This document shows, one piece after another, positions 40,992-50,040 of a DNA stretch of 64,000 nt. The DNA lies in contig JAUXRX010000007.1 in the NCBI GenBank assembly GCA_030681645.1, positions 372,001-436,000 of the forward strand, read 5' to 3'. The translations under genes were made by a program, and so were the position numbers. The notes beneath the pieces were generated by a model. It was not told where the DNA came from. It saw nothing but the letters and a program-made list of their open reading frames with translations, and made no database searches. The DNA is from Archangium sp. GTDB taxonomy: Bacteria; Myxococcota; Myxococcia; Myxococcales; Myxococcaceae. The stretch's first letter is position 1; each line of letters begins with the position of its first letter.

Positions 40992-42949
40992 CAGCCGTTC
41001 GACATGTACACGGTGTAGGGCGTGCACGTCGCCGGGGCGGACGGGTTCCGGAACACCTTGATGTAGAACATCGCGCCGTCGTCGGGGCCCAGCGAGCCGT
41101 CCTTGCGGAACGAGCGGATGCCGCACTGCTCGCTGCTCCCCGCGCCCTCACACTGCGTGGCGGTCGAGGTGTCGTACTTGCTGATGCACATGCTGATGTT
41201 CGGATCGGCCGAGGTCAGGGTGATGCGCACGTCGAAGTCGTCGCTCAAGAACTGGCTGCGATCTTCGCCGAAGAAGCGGATCCAGTCCTGGTCGTCGGTG
41301 GAATGGATGATGCCCGTGTGGTTCGCCGACGAGCCGTTGTCGGCCAGCGTGCCCTTGTCGACGCCGGTGCTGCAGAACCCGCCCGGGTCGGTGCCGATCT
41401 CGCGGCACTCACAGCCGGTGCTGGCCGACTGGTCGGTGTCGTGCCAGCCCGTGTTGCAGCTGCCGACCGAGCAGGTGCCCATCGCGCACGACGGCGTGCC
41501 GTTGGTGATGGGGCACCCCGCGGTGCAGCTGCCGCCGGCCGCGGTGAGGGGAATCTCGGAGAACGGGTTGAGCGGATCGTCGGTCTCGATCGACACCGAG
41601 CCGCCGAGGGTGGCCATGGTCTGGGCGCGGAACTCGACCTCGAAGGCCACCCGGCCATTGCGATCGAGCGGCATGGGCAGCGCGGGCAGGTTCCTGAAGC
41701 TGAACAGGTTCGAGGTGCCCCCGACGAAGGTGAGCCGCTTGATGGTCAGCGCCCCGTAGCCGACGTTCTTGAGCTCGACCGGCTGCGCCACCACCCAGCC
41801 CTGTGGCACGGTGCCCCAGTCGATGGTGAGCGGTGCCGCCAGCAGCTTCGGCTCGGTGATGACCGCGCGGATCGGAATGTCGAGCACCGAGCGCACCGGA
41901 TCGTCCGAGACGATGTGCAGGGGCACGTCGATCTCGCCGGCGGTGGTGCCGTTGATCTCGACGTCGATGTTGAGGCGGCGCAGCGGGTCGACCGTGGCCG
42001 TGCTCATGCCGCCCTGGAAGATCACCGTCACCCGGTTGCTGGGGTCGGTCGCGGACAGCGAGGTGACGTTGAGCGGGCGCCCGCCGACGTTGGCCAGGCG
42101 CACCGTGACCATGCGGCGCTGCCCCTTGGGGATCTCGCCGAACTCGAGCGCGGTCTCTTCGGGCTCGATGGCGATGCGGGGCCAGTTGTGGCTGGTGCCT
42201 TCGACCGTCACGTAGACGGGGTCGACGCCGGGCGTCGACGACGAGAGCTGCACCTCGGCCTTGAGGTACTCCTCGACCTGCGGGCGGTACACGAAGGGCA
42301 CCGCCACGCCCGCGTCGGGCACCAGCGCGATGTTGGCGGGCAGGTTGACCTGCAGCGCCGGCACGCCGGAGTCAGCGCGATCGACCTCGAGGGCGATGTT
42401 GCCGAAGCCCACGTTCTTGAGCGTCACCGGCAGTTCCTTGCGCTGGGAGACCGGCACCACGCCGAAGCTCAGCGTCTCGGGCGTGGCCTGGAGCAGCGGC
42501 TCGCCCACCAGGCGCTTCACCAGGGGAATCTTGAGCTCACCGGCCTCGATGCGATCGGGGCCCTCCTCGGCAGACGCGTCGGTGTAGGTGACGAGCAGGT
42601 CGAGGCTCTCGCTCTTCGGCGCGCTGGTCACGGCGAAGCGCACGTCGATGGTGAAGTCGCTGGCCGCGCCGAGAATGAAGGGCGCCGGCTCGGCCGAGGT
42701 GATGGTGTACTCGGCGTTCGGGTTCGAGAGCACGATGCGCTTGATGGCCACGCGCCGGTTCACGTTCGACGTCACCTTCACGGTGAGGGTGGTGTCGCAG
42801 CCCGGCACCACGCAGGTGAAGGCGAGCTGCCGCGGCGTGGCGAGCAGCCCGCGGAAGGCAGGCACCACGGGCCCGGTGACGGGCGGCTTGGCGGGCCCGC
42901 ACGCCACGAGGGCACAAGCGAGAACGAGAGGGATCCTGATCGCGGTCAT
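40991..42949 (-). CDS. Choice-of-anchor D (ASH/MSP-like) domain lipoprotein
   Basis: A 652-residue exported lipoprotein. MTAIRIPLVLACALVAC gives a Cys17 lipobox. The body is a string of immunoglobulin-like ASH modules (LSFGVVPVSQRKELPVTLKNVGFG, ALEFGEIPKGQRRMVTVRLANVGG, IDWGTVPQGWVVAQPVELKNVGYG). A Cys-rich joint at ~480-530 (CTAGCPITNGTPSCAMGTC) and a C-terminal beta domain with SFRKDGSLGPDDGAMFYIKVF follow. Such proteins are common and functionally uncharacterised in myxobacteria. GTG 42961 overlapping the upstream stop is an alternative start. It is the middle gene of the operon. Confidence 0.83.
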   Translation of the reverse strand: MTAIRIPLVLACALVACGPAKPPVTGPVVPAFRGLLATPRQLAFTCVVPGCDTTLTVKVTSNVNRRVAIKRIVLSNPNAEYTITSAEPAPFILGAASDFTIDVRFAVTSAPKSESLDLLVTYTDASAEEGPDRIEAGELKIPLVKRLVGEPLLQATPETLSFGVVPVSQRKELPVTLKNVGFGNIALEVDRADSGVPALQVNLPANIALVPDAGVAVPFVYRPQVEEYLKAEVQLSSSTPGVDPVYVTVEGTSHNWPRIAIEPEETALEFGEIPKGQRRMVTVRLANVGGRPLNVTSLSATDPSNRVTVIFQGGMSTATVDPLRRLNIDVEINGTTAGEIDVPLHIVSDDPVRSVLDIPIRAVITEPKLLAAPLTIDWGTVPQGWVVAQPVELKNVGYGALTIKRLTFVGGTSNLFSFRNLPALPMPLDRNGRVAFEVEFRAQTMATLGGSVSIETDDPLNPFSEIPLTAAGGSCTAGCPITNGTPSCAMGTCSVGSCNTGWHDTDQSASTGCECREIGTDPGGFCSTGVDKGTLADNGSSANHTGIIHSTDDQDWIRFFGEDRSQFLSDDFDVRITLTSADPNISMCISKYDTSTATQCEGAGSSEQCGIRSFRKDGSLGPDDGAMFYIKVFRNPSAPATCTPYTVYMSNG

Positions 42950-42957
42950 CGATGGCC

Positions 42958-44673
42958 TCACGGGACGCTGTACAGGCTGTTCTGGCGGACGAGGTCGAGC
43001 ACGTACCGGCTGTCGCCCTTGCGGCCGAGGGTGGCCTGCTTCTCACCCGTGAGCACGCCGTTGATGAAGACCTTCACCGTCACCGCGGTGCCGCTCTTGT
43101 CCAGGCAGATGCTCTGGATGAGATCGCCGACGTCCTGGCCGGGAATGGGGATGGCGCCGCCCGACAGGTAGCCCACCAGCACCTCGACCGAGATGCCGAG
43201 GATGCCCGCCAGCAGATCGGTGGGCAGCGAGGCGCAGTCGTTCTGGTAGTTCACCATCACCCGGTAGGTCCCATCCATCCGCGAGTCCGCGAGAATGATG
43301 CGCTCGGGCTCTTCCTTCGGCGCGAAGGCCAGCCACGTCGCCGTGCCGTAGTTGCCCCAGTTCATCGGGTTGGGCGTCTGCTTGTTGCAGACGTAGCCGA
43401 AGGGGTGCTCGAGGGTCATGTCGACGTTGCGCACGTCGTTGTCGAAGGCGTTGTCGGCGCCGTTGTCGAAGGTCATCTCGAGCTTCACCACCTCGGCGCC
43501 GCCGCCGAGCACGCCGCGGGCCGACACGGGGATGCTCACCGTCGGCCGCAGGGGGTCGTTGGTCTCGAGGTTCAAGATCGCCTGGAGAATGCCCTCGCGC
43601 GTGGCCGTCACCTGCACCTGCACCTCGACGTACTGCGCGGGGATGACGTCGGGGATGAGCTGCGGGTTGGTGCTGAAGTCGGTGGTGAACATCATGCCGC
43701 CCCAGGTGGGCCGCACGGTGAGCGGCGCGCCGCCGCCGTTGACGATGGTGATGGTGCGGAAGGTGCTGGTGCCCAGGGTCACGTCGCCCAGGTCGATCAT
43801 CGCGGGCGTGACGGTCACGGCCGGGGCGGACGACGAGGTGCCCTTGAGCGGCACGGTGAAGGTGCCCTTGCTGGTGGTGACCACGAGATCGGCCGTGTGA
43901 TCGGCCAGGGTGCGGGGCGTGTAGCGCACCTCGAGCAGCTCCACCGCGTTTCGGTCCACCGTGGTGGGCACGAGCGTGCGGGGCAGATCGTTGGGCGCCA
44001 CCAGCGAGAAGTCCATGGTGCCGGCGGGCGCGAGCGCGATGCTGGTGATGGTGATGGGCGCGGTGCCGGTGCCCTGGTTCGAGAGCTGGAGCGAGCGGCG
44101 GGTGAGGCGGCCCTGCGCGGTGTAGCCGAAGTCGATCGGGTTGGGCTGGGCGCGCAGCTCGGGCGTGCCGATGTAGTTGGCGCGAATGGGCACGCGCAGG
44201 GTGGGGTACTCCTTGTCGTCGGACAGCAGCGTCAGCTCGGTGATCGATTCCTTCACCGCGCCCGGCGTGTAGCTGATCTGAACGTCGACGCTGCGGCCGG
44301 GCCAGATCTCCTTGGGGAACGGGGTCTCGCAGAGATCGCAGGTGAAGCCCGCCCCCGGGTCGCTCAGGGTGGCCTCGTAGAGGGTCAGGGTGCAGTTGCC
44401 GATGTTGTGGATGGTGATGGTCTGCAGCAGCGCCGCCTGCGAATCGACCACGCCGAAGTCGACGGTGTGCGGCGAGGGCTGGAGGATGGGGTTGCCCTCG
44501 AGCACGATGTCGCAGGCCTTCGCCTCGCGGGCCACGCACTCGTAGTTCTCGCAGAGGTTGCCGGCCTGACAGTCGTCATCAGCACGGCAATTGGCTGCGA
44601 CGATTTTCTCTTTGGTGCAGCCGGTCACACCAAGAGCGACACCTGCAGACAGGAGGAGGATGAGTGAACGCAT
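42958..44673 (-). CDS. Choice-of-anchor D (ASH/MSP-like) domain lipoprotein, operon first gene
   Basis: A 571-residue lipoprotein. Signal MRSLILLLSAGVALGVTGC with Cys19. A short Cys-rich segment (CRADDDCQAGNLCENYEC) precedes three or four ASH-type modules (VDFGVVDSQAALLQTITIHNIG, IDFGYTAQGRLTRRSLQLSNQG, IDLGDVTLGTSTFRTITIVNGG). A C-terminal domain with DNDVRNVDMTLEHPFGYVCNKQ follows. ATG 44673 is chosen because the upstream codons of the open frame do not look coding. It is the upstream paralogue of the next lipoprotein. Confidence 0.83.
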   Translation of the reverse strand: MRSLILLLSAGVALGVTGCTKEKIVAANCRADDDCQAGNLCENYECVAREAKACDIVLEGNPILQPSPHTVDFGVVDSQAALLQTITIHNIGNCTLTLYEATLSDPGAGFTCDLCETPFPKEIWPGRSVDVQISYTPGAVKESITELTLLSDDKEYPTLRVPIRANYIGTPELRAQPNPIDFGYTAQGRLTRRSLQLSNQGTGTAPITITSIALAPAGTMDFSLVAPNDLPRTLVPTTVDRNAVELLEVRYTPRTLADHTADLVVTTSKGTFTVPLKGTSSSAPAVTVTPAMIDLGDVTLGTSTFRTITIVNGGGAPLTVRPTWGGMMFTTDFSTNPQLIPDVIPAQYVEVQVQVTATREGILQAILNLETNDPLRPTVSIPVSARGVLGGGAEVVKLEMTFDNGADNAFDNDVRNVDMTLEHPFGYVCNKQTPNPMNWGNYGTATWLAFAPKEEPERIILADSRMDGTYRVMVNYQNDCASLPTDLLAGILGISVEVLVGYLSGGAIPIPGQDVGDLIQSICLDKSGTAVTVKVFINGVLTGEKQATLGRKGDSRYVLDLVRQNSLYSVP

Positions 44674-44785
44674 GGGCAGGCCCGGAGTGTGTGTTGACCC
44701 AGCCAGAGACGCAAGCCGGTGCGCAGGAACCAAACGCCGAGGTGGGTTCTGGTGGGACAACCGGTGGGTCGGTTCGCCCCGGCCT

Positions 44786-46390
44786 TCAGCGCCGGTGCGC
44801 GGCGACGTCGGCGTGCTTGACCAGGAAGTCGTCGAGGCCGCCCACGAAGTCGATGACCGGCTTGCCGCGGCGGGGCGCCCAGATGCGGGTGGCGACCTCG
44901 GAGATGAGCTCCTGGTCGTGCGTGACGACGATCACGGTGCCTTCGTACTTCTGGAGCCCTTCCGAGAGCGCCGCGATCGACTCGAGATCGAGGTGGTTGG
45001 TGGGCTCGTCGAGGATGAGCACGTTGTCCTTGCGCATCATCAGCATGCTCAACAGCGTGCGCACCGTCTCACCACCCGAGAGGGTGTCGGTGGGCTTCAT
45101 GCGCTCTTCGCCCGAGAAGAGCATGCGGCCCAGCAGGCCTGAGATCTCCTCGTTGCCCAGCTTGCTGTCGAGATCGCGCAGGAAGCCGTAGACGGTGGTG
45201 CCCTTGCGGATGAGGCCGTGGTGATCCTGCGGCAGGTACCCGATGTTGGCGTTGTGGCCCCACTCGAGGGTGCCGGCGTCGGGCGCAATGGCGCCCGCGA
45301 TCATGCGCAGCAGGGTCGACTTGCCCATGCCGTTCTTGCCCACCACGCAGATCTTCTCGCCCTTGGTGATGAGCGCCGAGAACGGGGGAATGATCACCTC
45401 GCCGTCCCAGGCCTTGGTGATGCCGGTGATGGTGAGGGTCTGCCTGCCGCTGGGGGCCTTCTGCTCGAACTTGATGAAGGGGCGCGCGATGTTCGAGCGC
45501 TTGAGGTCTTCCATCTTGAGCTTCTCGAGCTGGTTCTTGCGGCTGGTCACCTGGCTGGCGCGGGTGCCGGCGCCGAAGCGGGCCACGAAGTCCTGGAGCT
45601 GGCTGATCTTCTTCTGCTTCTCGGAGTTCTCCGACTCGACCCGGGTGCGCAGCTGGGCCTTCTGCCGCACCATGTCGTCGTAGCCACCGGTGTAGGTGAT
45701 GATCGTCTCGTAATCGATGTCTGCGATGTGCGTGCAGATCGAGTTGAGGAAGTGACGATCGTGCGAGATGGTGATCAGCACGCCCTCGTACTCGTGCAGG
45801 AACTCCTCGAGCCAGCGGATCGAGTCGAGATCGAGGTGGTTGGTGGGCTCGTCGAGCAAGAGCCCCTCGGGCTTGCCGAAGAGTGCCTGCGCCAGCAGCG
45901 TGCGCAGCTTGTAGCCGCCGGTGAGCGCCTTGAGCGGGCCCTCGTGAAACGACTCCTCGATGCCCAGGCCCATCAGCAGGGCAGCGGCGTCGGACTCGGC
46001 CACGTAGCCGTCTTCTTCCGCGATGACGGTCTCGAGGTCGCCCAGGCGGTGACCGTCTGCCTCGGTGAGCTCGGGCTTCTCGAGCAGCGCGTTCTTCTCC
46101 TTCATCGCCGCCCACAGGCCCTTGTTGCCCATCATCACCACGTCGAGCACGCGGGTCTCTTCGTACTGGAAGTGGTTCTGCCGCAGCACCCCCAGCTTCT
46201 TCGGGCGGATGATGTCGCCCGTGTCCTGCTCCTCGTCCCCCGCGAGGATCTTCATGAAGGTGGTCTTGCCGGCGCCGTTGGGGCCGGTGAGGCCGTAGCG
46301 CTTTCCTTCGGAGAACGAGACGTTCACGTTCTCGAAGAGCTTCTTGGGGCCGTAGCCCTTGCTGACGTTGATGATGGAAAAGGACGCCAT
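44786..46390 (-). CDS. ybiT: ABC-F family ATPase, YbiT-like
   Basis: A 534-residue soluble protein with two ABC cassettes and no membrane domain. Walker A motifs are GPNGAGKTTF (~36) and GKNGMGKSTL (~350); Walker B with LLLDEPTNHLDL and LILDEPTNHLDL. Between them lies the ABC-F linker (~240-320, FGAGTRASQVTSRKNQLEKL). ISHDRHFLNSICTHIADIDYETI is typical of the YbiT subgroup. The second signature is LSGGETVRT. ABC-F proteins act on stalled ribosomes or as antibiotic resistance factors; YbiT's role is only partly known. It is divergent from a universal stress gene. Confidence 0.92.
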   Translation of the reverse strand: MASFSIINVSKGYGPKKLFENVNVSFSEGKRYGLTGPNGAGKTTFMKILAGDEEQDTGDIIRPKKLGVLRQNHFQYEETRVLDVVMMGNKGLWAAMKEKNALLEKPELTEADGHRLGDLETVIAEEDGYVAESDAAALLMGLGIEESFHEGPLKALTGGYKLRTLLAQALFGKPEGLLLDEPTNHLDLDSIRWLEEFLHEYEGVLITISHDRHFLNSICTHIADIDYETIITYTGGYDDMVRQKAQLRTRVESENSEKQKKISQLQDFVARFGAGTRASQVTSRKNQLEKLKMEDLKRSNIARPFIKFEQKAPSGRQTLTITGITKAWDGEVIIPPFSALITKGEKICVVGKNGMGKSTLLRMIAGAIAPDAGTLEWGHNANIGYLPQDHHGLIRKGTTVYGFLRDLDSKLGNEEISGLLGRMLFSGEERMKPTDTLSGGETVRTLLSMLMMRKDNVLILDEPTNHLDLESIAALSEGLQKYEGTVIVVTHDQELISEVATRIWAPRRGKPVIDFVGGLDDFLVKHADVAAHRR

Positions 46391-46439
46391 GGGGCGTCGC
46401 CTCTACACGAATTGACGAATCGTGCCACCATGCGCGCCC

Positions 46440-46856
46440 ATGGAAAACCTGCTCGTCGGGGTGGATGGCTCGGAGGTGTCGGTGCGCGCGGCGCGGCAGG
46501 CGCTCGAAATGGGCAAGGCCTTCGGGGCGAAGGTGACCATCCTCCACGTGGTGGCGCCGATCATCCTGCCGGGCGATGCCCCCTGGGCCTCGCTCGAGCG
46601 CATGCAGTCGGCCGAGCTGGCGCGCGGTCAGGAGGTCGCCCAGGACGTGCAGCGCTCGCTGGGCTCGACCGACGTGGCCGCGCTGGTGAAGGTGGGGCCA
46701 GCCGCCGACACCATCGTCGAGGTGGCCAGCACCCTGAAGGACTGCATGGTGGTGGTGGGCAGCACCGGCAAGGGCGCGGTGAAGCGGTTGTTGGTGGGCA
46801 GCGTGGCCGACCGGGTGGTGCACCTCTCGTATTCGCCCGTGCTGGTCGTTCGCTGA
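46440..46856 (+). CDS. Universal stress protein (UspA family), first copy
   Basis: A 138-residue single-domain Usp. VGVDGSEVS near the N-terminus (with the binding-site Asp) and the C-terminal nucleotide motif GSTGKGAVKRLLVGSVADRVV (G-2x-G-9x-G-S/T) are intact, suggesting ATP binding. ATG 46440 is taken as the start. It is followed within 2 bp by a MOSC gene and then by a second Usp that shares the C-terminal motif. Confidence 0.9.
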   Translation: MENLLVGVDGSEVSVRAARQALEMGKAFGAKVTILHVVAPIILPGDAPWASLERMQSAELARGQEVAQDVQRSLGSTDVAALVKVGPAADTIVEVASTLKDCMVVVGSTGKGAVKRLLVGSVADRVVHLSYSPVLVVR

Positions 46857-46857
46857 G

Positions 46858-47391
46858 ATGGTCGAGGTCGAGGCGCTGGGCATCGCCGACGTGCCCGGTG
46901 AGTTCGTCACCAGGGCGCTCGAGCTGGCGGTGCTCTCGTATGCCGGGCTCGAAGGCGATCGGCACGCGGGCCTCACCCAGCGCAGCGGCGTGCGGCAGAA
47001 GCACCTGCCGAAGGGCACCGAGATCCGCAACGCGCGCCAGCTCTCGCTGGTGAGCGTCGAGGAGCTCTCGAAGATCGCGGCCGCGCTCGGGCTCTCGCAC
47101 CTCGACTCCCGCTGGCTGGGGGCCAACGTCCTGCTCCGCGGCGCGCCCGCGCTGACCGCCTGGGCTCCGGGCACCCGGCTGGTGTTCGGCTCGGGCGCCG
47201 TGCTGGTGATCGACGGAGAGAACGAGCCGTGCCGGAAGGCGGGCCGGGCGATCGCCGCGGCGGCGGGTGCAGACGAGGGGCTCGCCGCTCGGTTCGTGAA
47301 GGCGGCGCATCGGTTGCGCGGGCTGGTGGCCTGGGTCGAGCGGCCGGGCACGATTCGTTGCGGCGACCCCGTGACGCTGGTTTCGCGCTGA
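46858..47391 (+). CDS. MOSC-domain protein
   Basis: A 177-residue MOSC-domain protein. The fold's features are visible: LEGDRHAG near residue 32, NARQLSLVSVEEL near 60, LGANVLL near 90 and the conserved Cys in INGENEPCRKAG-like VIDGENEPCRKAG (~125). MOSC domains transfer sulphur or reduce N-hydroxylated compounds with molybdenum cofactor; this short, stand-alone form resembles the YiiM-type group. It is sandwiched between two Usp genes with 2-bp and ~24-bp gaps. Confidence 0.85.
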   Translation: MVEVEALGIADVPGEFVTRALELAVLSYAGLEGDRHAGLTQRSGVRQKHLPKGTEIRNARQLSLVSVEELSKIAAALGLSHLDSRWLGANVLLRGAPALTAWAPGTRLVFGSGAVLVIDGENEPCRKAGRAIAAAAGADEGLAARFVKAAHRLRGLVAWVERPGTIRCGDPVTLVSR

Positions 47392-47415
47392 GCGGTTGCG
47401 TACCTTGCGCCCACC

Positions 47416-47838
47416 ATGCAGAGCATTCTCGTCGCGGTCGACGGTTCTCCTCACAGCCTGCAGGGCGTGCGCGAAGCGGCCCAGCTGGCGAAGTCCCTCT
47501 CGGCGCGGCTCGAGCTGGTGAACGTCTTGCCGCCCATTCTCCTCAGCCCCAGCGTCTACGCTGAGACCATCGCCAAGGTGGAGGAAGGGAACCGGCAGGC
47601 GGCCTCGGAGATCCTCGAGGCCGCGAAGAAGGTGGCGGTGGACCTGGGCGCGCAGGCCGACACCGTGATGGTGACCGGCGCGCCGGCCGAGGCGATCGCG
47701 GATCTTGCACAGGCCGAGCGGGTCTGGGGTGTGGTGATCGGCGCGAAGGGCCACGGGGCGGTCAAGCGCGTGCTGCTCGGCAGCGTCACCGATCGGCTGG
47801 TCCACATCTGTTCGAAGCCTGTCCTCGTCGTTCGCTGA
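47416..47838 (+). CDS. Universal stress protein (UspA family), second copy
   Basis: A 140-residue Usp with ILVAVDGSPHS at the start and GAKGHGAVKRVLLGSVTDRLVHI near the end, the complete nucleotide-binding signature. It is related to but clearly diverged from the first copy at 46440. Same-strand clustering with MOSC suggests a stress or redox cassette. Confidence 0.9.
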   Translation: MQSILVAVDGSPHSLQGVREAAQLAKSLSARLELVNVLPPILLSPSVYAETIAKVEEGNRQAASEILEAAKKVAVDLGAQADTVMVTGAPAEAIADLAQAERVWGVVIGAKGHGAVKRVLLGSVTDRLVHICSKPVLVVR

Positions 47839-47847
47839 GGAGTTGCC

Positions 47848-49905
47848 ATGTCGTCGATCCGTCTGTCTCTCGCGCTCTCGTGCTTCGCGCTCCTCTTCGG
47901 CGCGGGCTGCGGCCCGTCGAAGCCCAAGTGCCTGCCCAGCAACTGCGGGGGCTGCTGCGACGCGAAGGGTGAGTGCGTCGCCCTGCCCAACGCGCTCGCG
48001 TGCGGCATTCGCGCCTCGACCTGCGTGGCCTGCGTGGGCGACCAGGTGTGCCTGGGCGGCTTCTGCAGCGGCTCCAGCCTCGGCGGTGGCGGCGGCAGTG
48101 GCGGTGGCGGTGGTGGCACCGGCGGCGGCATGACCGGCGGTGGTGGCGGCGTCACCGGCGGTGGTGGTGGCGTGACCGGCGGCGGCGGGGGCGTCACGGG
48201 TGGTGGCGGCGGAGTCACCGGTGGCGGCGGCGGCGTCACGGGTGGTGGCGGCGGAGTCACCGGCGGCGGCGGCGGCGTCACGGGTGGTGGCGGTGGAGTC
48301 ACCGGCGGTGGCGGCGGAGTTACCGGCGGTGGCGGCGGAGTCACCGGCGGCGGCGGTGGAGTCACCGGCGGTGGCGGCGGCGTCACGGGCGGCGGCGGTG
48401 GCGCCACGGGCGGCGGTGGTGGCACGTCGAACACCGCGGCAGAGATCGCGGCGGTGCGCGCTGCGGCCGATCTCGGCACCGGCAGCGTCTCCCTCCCCGT
48501 GACCGGGGCGTTGGTGACCTTCGTGAAGCCCTTCGTCCAGGACGCGGGCGCCGCCACGGATCCGGCGGGCTTCATCGTGCAGGCAGGCAATCTCGGCCCC
48601 GCGCTCTTCGTGAGCGTCGACGCCGCCACGCTCCCCGTCGCCGTGGGTGACCTCGTCGACTTCACGGTCACCGCGGTGACGCGCAGCGCGCAGCTTCGGG
48701 TGGCGACCTCGATCTCGGCCTTCGTGCGGATCAGCAGCGGCAACCCGGTCTCGGGCCTCTCGCAGGCCGCGTCGGCCGTCGACTTCTCGCAGGCCGGGGC
48801 GATCGACGATCGCGAGTGTGAGCTGCTGTCGATCTCCGGCACGCTCGCCGGCGACATGGGCTTCGCGGGCGCGGGCTATCAATCGGCGTCGTTCGTCACC
48901 TCGGGCAGCATGGACGCGGGCGCGATGAAGCTGCGCCTGCCCAGCGCGCTGGCCGACACCGAGGGCCTCGGCACCGGGTGCAGCGTGCAGGTCACCGCGG
49001 TGCCGCTGTGGCGCTTCAACGCCCAGGCCCAGCCGTCGGCGTTCTCCTCGAGCGCGCTGGCGGGGTCGACCTGTCCGGCGCCGACCCTGGTCTCGGCGGT
49101 CGCCACGTCGTCGACCGCGGTGCGCGCGACGTTCAGCCGTCCGATGAACCCCACCTCGGTCACCACCTCGACGATGACCATCGGAGGCCTCAACGTGACG
49201 GGGGCGACGCAGTTGTCCGCCGCGAGCTGGAGCCTCACCACCGACGCTCAGACCGGTGGCACGCCCTACACGCTGACCGCGGCCACCTCGGTGGCGGACA
49301 CGCGCGGCACGCCCATCAGCACGTCGGCGCGCACGGCGATGTTCAACGGGTTTCAGCAGCCGGTGGGTGGCCTGGTGATCAACGAGGTCGACTACGACAA
49401 CGTCGGCACCGACTCGAACGAGTTCGTCGAGCTGCGGAACACCGGCGCCGGCGCGCTCGACACGACGGGCATGACGGTGGTGATCGTCAACGGCACCGGC
49501 AACGTGGTGCTCGCCACCGTAAACCTGCCCGCGATGTCGTTGCCCGCTGGCGCCTTCCTGGTGGTGGGCAGCTCGACGCTGATCGCCACGCTTCCCGGCG
49601 GCACGGCCTCAGTCGCGTTCGCGCTGGCGAGCAACAACGTGCAGAACGACAACGAGGGCGTGGCGCTCGTCTCGGCCGGTGGCCAGGTGCTCGATTCGCT
49701 CACCTGGGAGAACGCGACGCCCGCGTCCATCACGCTGGGAGGGGTGGTGCTCACCGAGGGCGCGACTGCCACCAGCACCCTGGTGGACAGCAACACGGCC
49801 AACCAGAGCATCGGCCGCGCGCCCAACTCGGCGGACACGAACAACAACGTGCCCGACTTCACGATCAACTCGACGCCCACGCCGGGCGCGATCAACGTGC
49901 CCTGA
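47848..49905 (+). CDS. Lamin-tail-domain lipoprotein with a Gly-rich 21-bp repeat
   Basis: A 685-residue surface lipoprotein. The signal ends FGAGC (Cys21). A Cys-rich N-terminal module is followed by 14 copies of a 7-residue unit (VTGGGGG) at ~95-192. Then come an OB/nuclease-like beta region (~195-385), an Ig-like module with the SbsA/Big_5-type VRATFSRPMNP (~430-500), and a C-terminal lamin-tail domain (LVINEVDYDNVGTDSNEFVELRNTG, ~510-680). Lamin-tail modules occur in secreted nucleases and adhesins; no nuclease motif is seen here. A hairpin at 49921-49938 may end transcription. Confidence 0.85.
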   Translation: MSSIRLSLALSCFALLFGAGCGPSKPKCLPSNCGGCCDAKGECVALPNALACGIRASTCVACVGDQVCLGGFCSGSSLGGGGGSGGGGGGTGGGMTGGGGGVTGGGGGVTGGGGGVTGGGGGVTGGGGGVTGGGGGVTGGGGGVTGGGGGVTGGGGGVTGGGGGVTGGGGGVTGGGGGVTGGGGGATGGGGGTSNTAAEIAAVRAAADLGTGSVSLPVTGALVTFVKPFVQDAGAATDPAGFIVQAGNLGPALFVSVDAATLPVAVGDLVDFTVTAVTRSAQLRVATSISAFVRISSGNPVSGLSQAASAVDFSQAGAIDDRECELLSISGTLAGDMGFAGAGYQSASFVTSGSMDAGAMKLRLPSALADTEGLGTGCSVQVTAVPLWRFNAQAQPSAFSSSALAGSTCPAPTLVSAVATSSTAVRATFSRPMNPTSVTTSTMTIGGLNVTGATQLSAASWSLTTDAQTGGTPYTLTAATSVADTRGTPISTSARTAMFNGFQQPVGGLVINEVDYDNVGTDSNEFVELRNTGAGALDTTGMTVVIVNGTGNVVLATVNLPAMSLPAGAFLVVGSSTLIATLPGGTASVAFALASNNVQNDNEGVALVSAGGQVLDSLTWENATPASITLGGVVLTEGATATSTLVDSNTANQSIGRAPNSADTNNNVPDFTINSTPTPGAINVP
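48130..48423 (+). repeat. Fourteen 21-bp tandem units encoding (V/M/A)TGGGGG
   Basis: Fourteen in-phase units of exactly 21 bp, all differing only at synonymous positions or in the first codon (ATG, GTC/GTG/GTT or GCC). The silent variation between units shows a mixture of at least two alternating unit types. Confidence 0.95.
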
Positions 49906-49920
49906 CTTCTCGCTTTTCGA

Positions 49921-49938
49921 GACGCCCGCTGCGGCGTC
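49921..49938. terminator. Short GACGCC/GGCGTC hairpin after the lamin-tail gene
   Basis: GACGCC-CGCTGC-GGCGTC is a 6-bp stem 16 bp after the stop. There is no following T-tract, so it is a weak terminator candidate. The remainder of 49939-50040 shows nothing further. Confidence 0.35.
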
Positions 49939-50040
49939 CGCGCCCCATCCGCCGGCTGATCCGTCGAGCCGCACTCGCCCGCGGAATCATGCGGCCTTGC
50001 GCTGGCACCTGCCGTGCGACCGAGCCTCTCCGGAGGTCAC

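Noticed and set aside
46561..48882. 773-codon antisense frame over the Usp and lamin-tail genes
   Set aside because: The repetitive Ala/Thr/Gly protein arises from reading the 21-bp repeats backwards; no independent coding signal.
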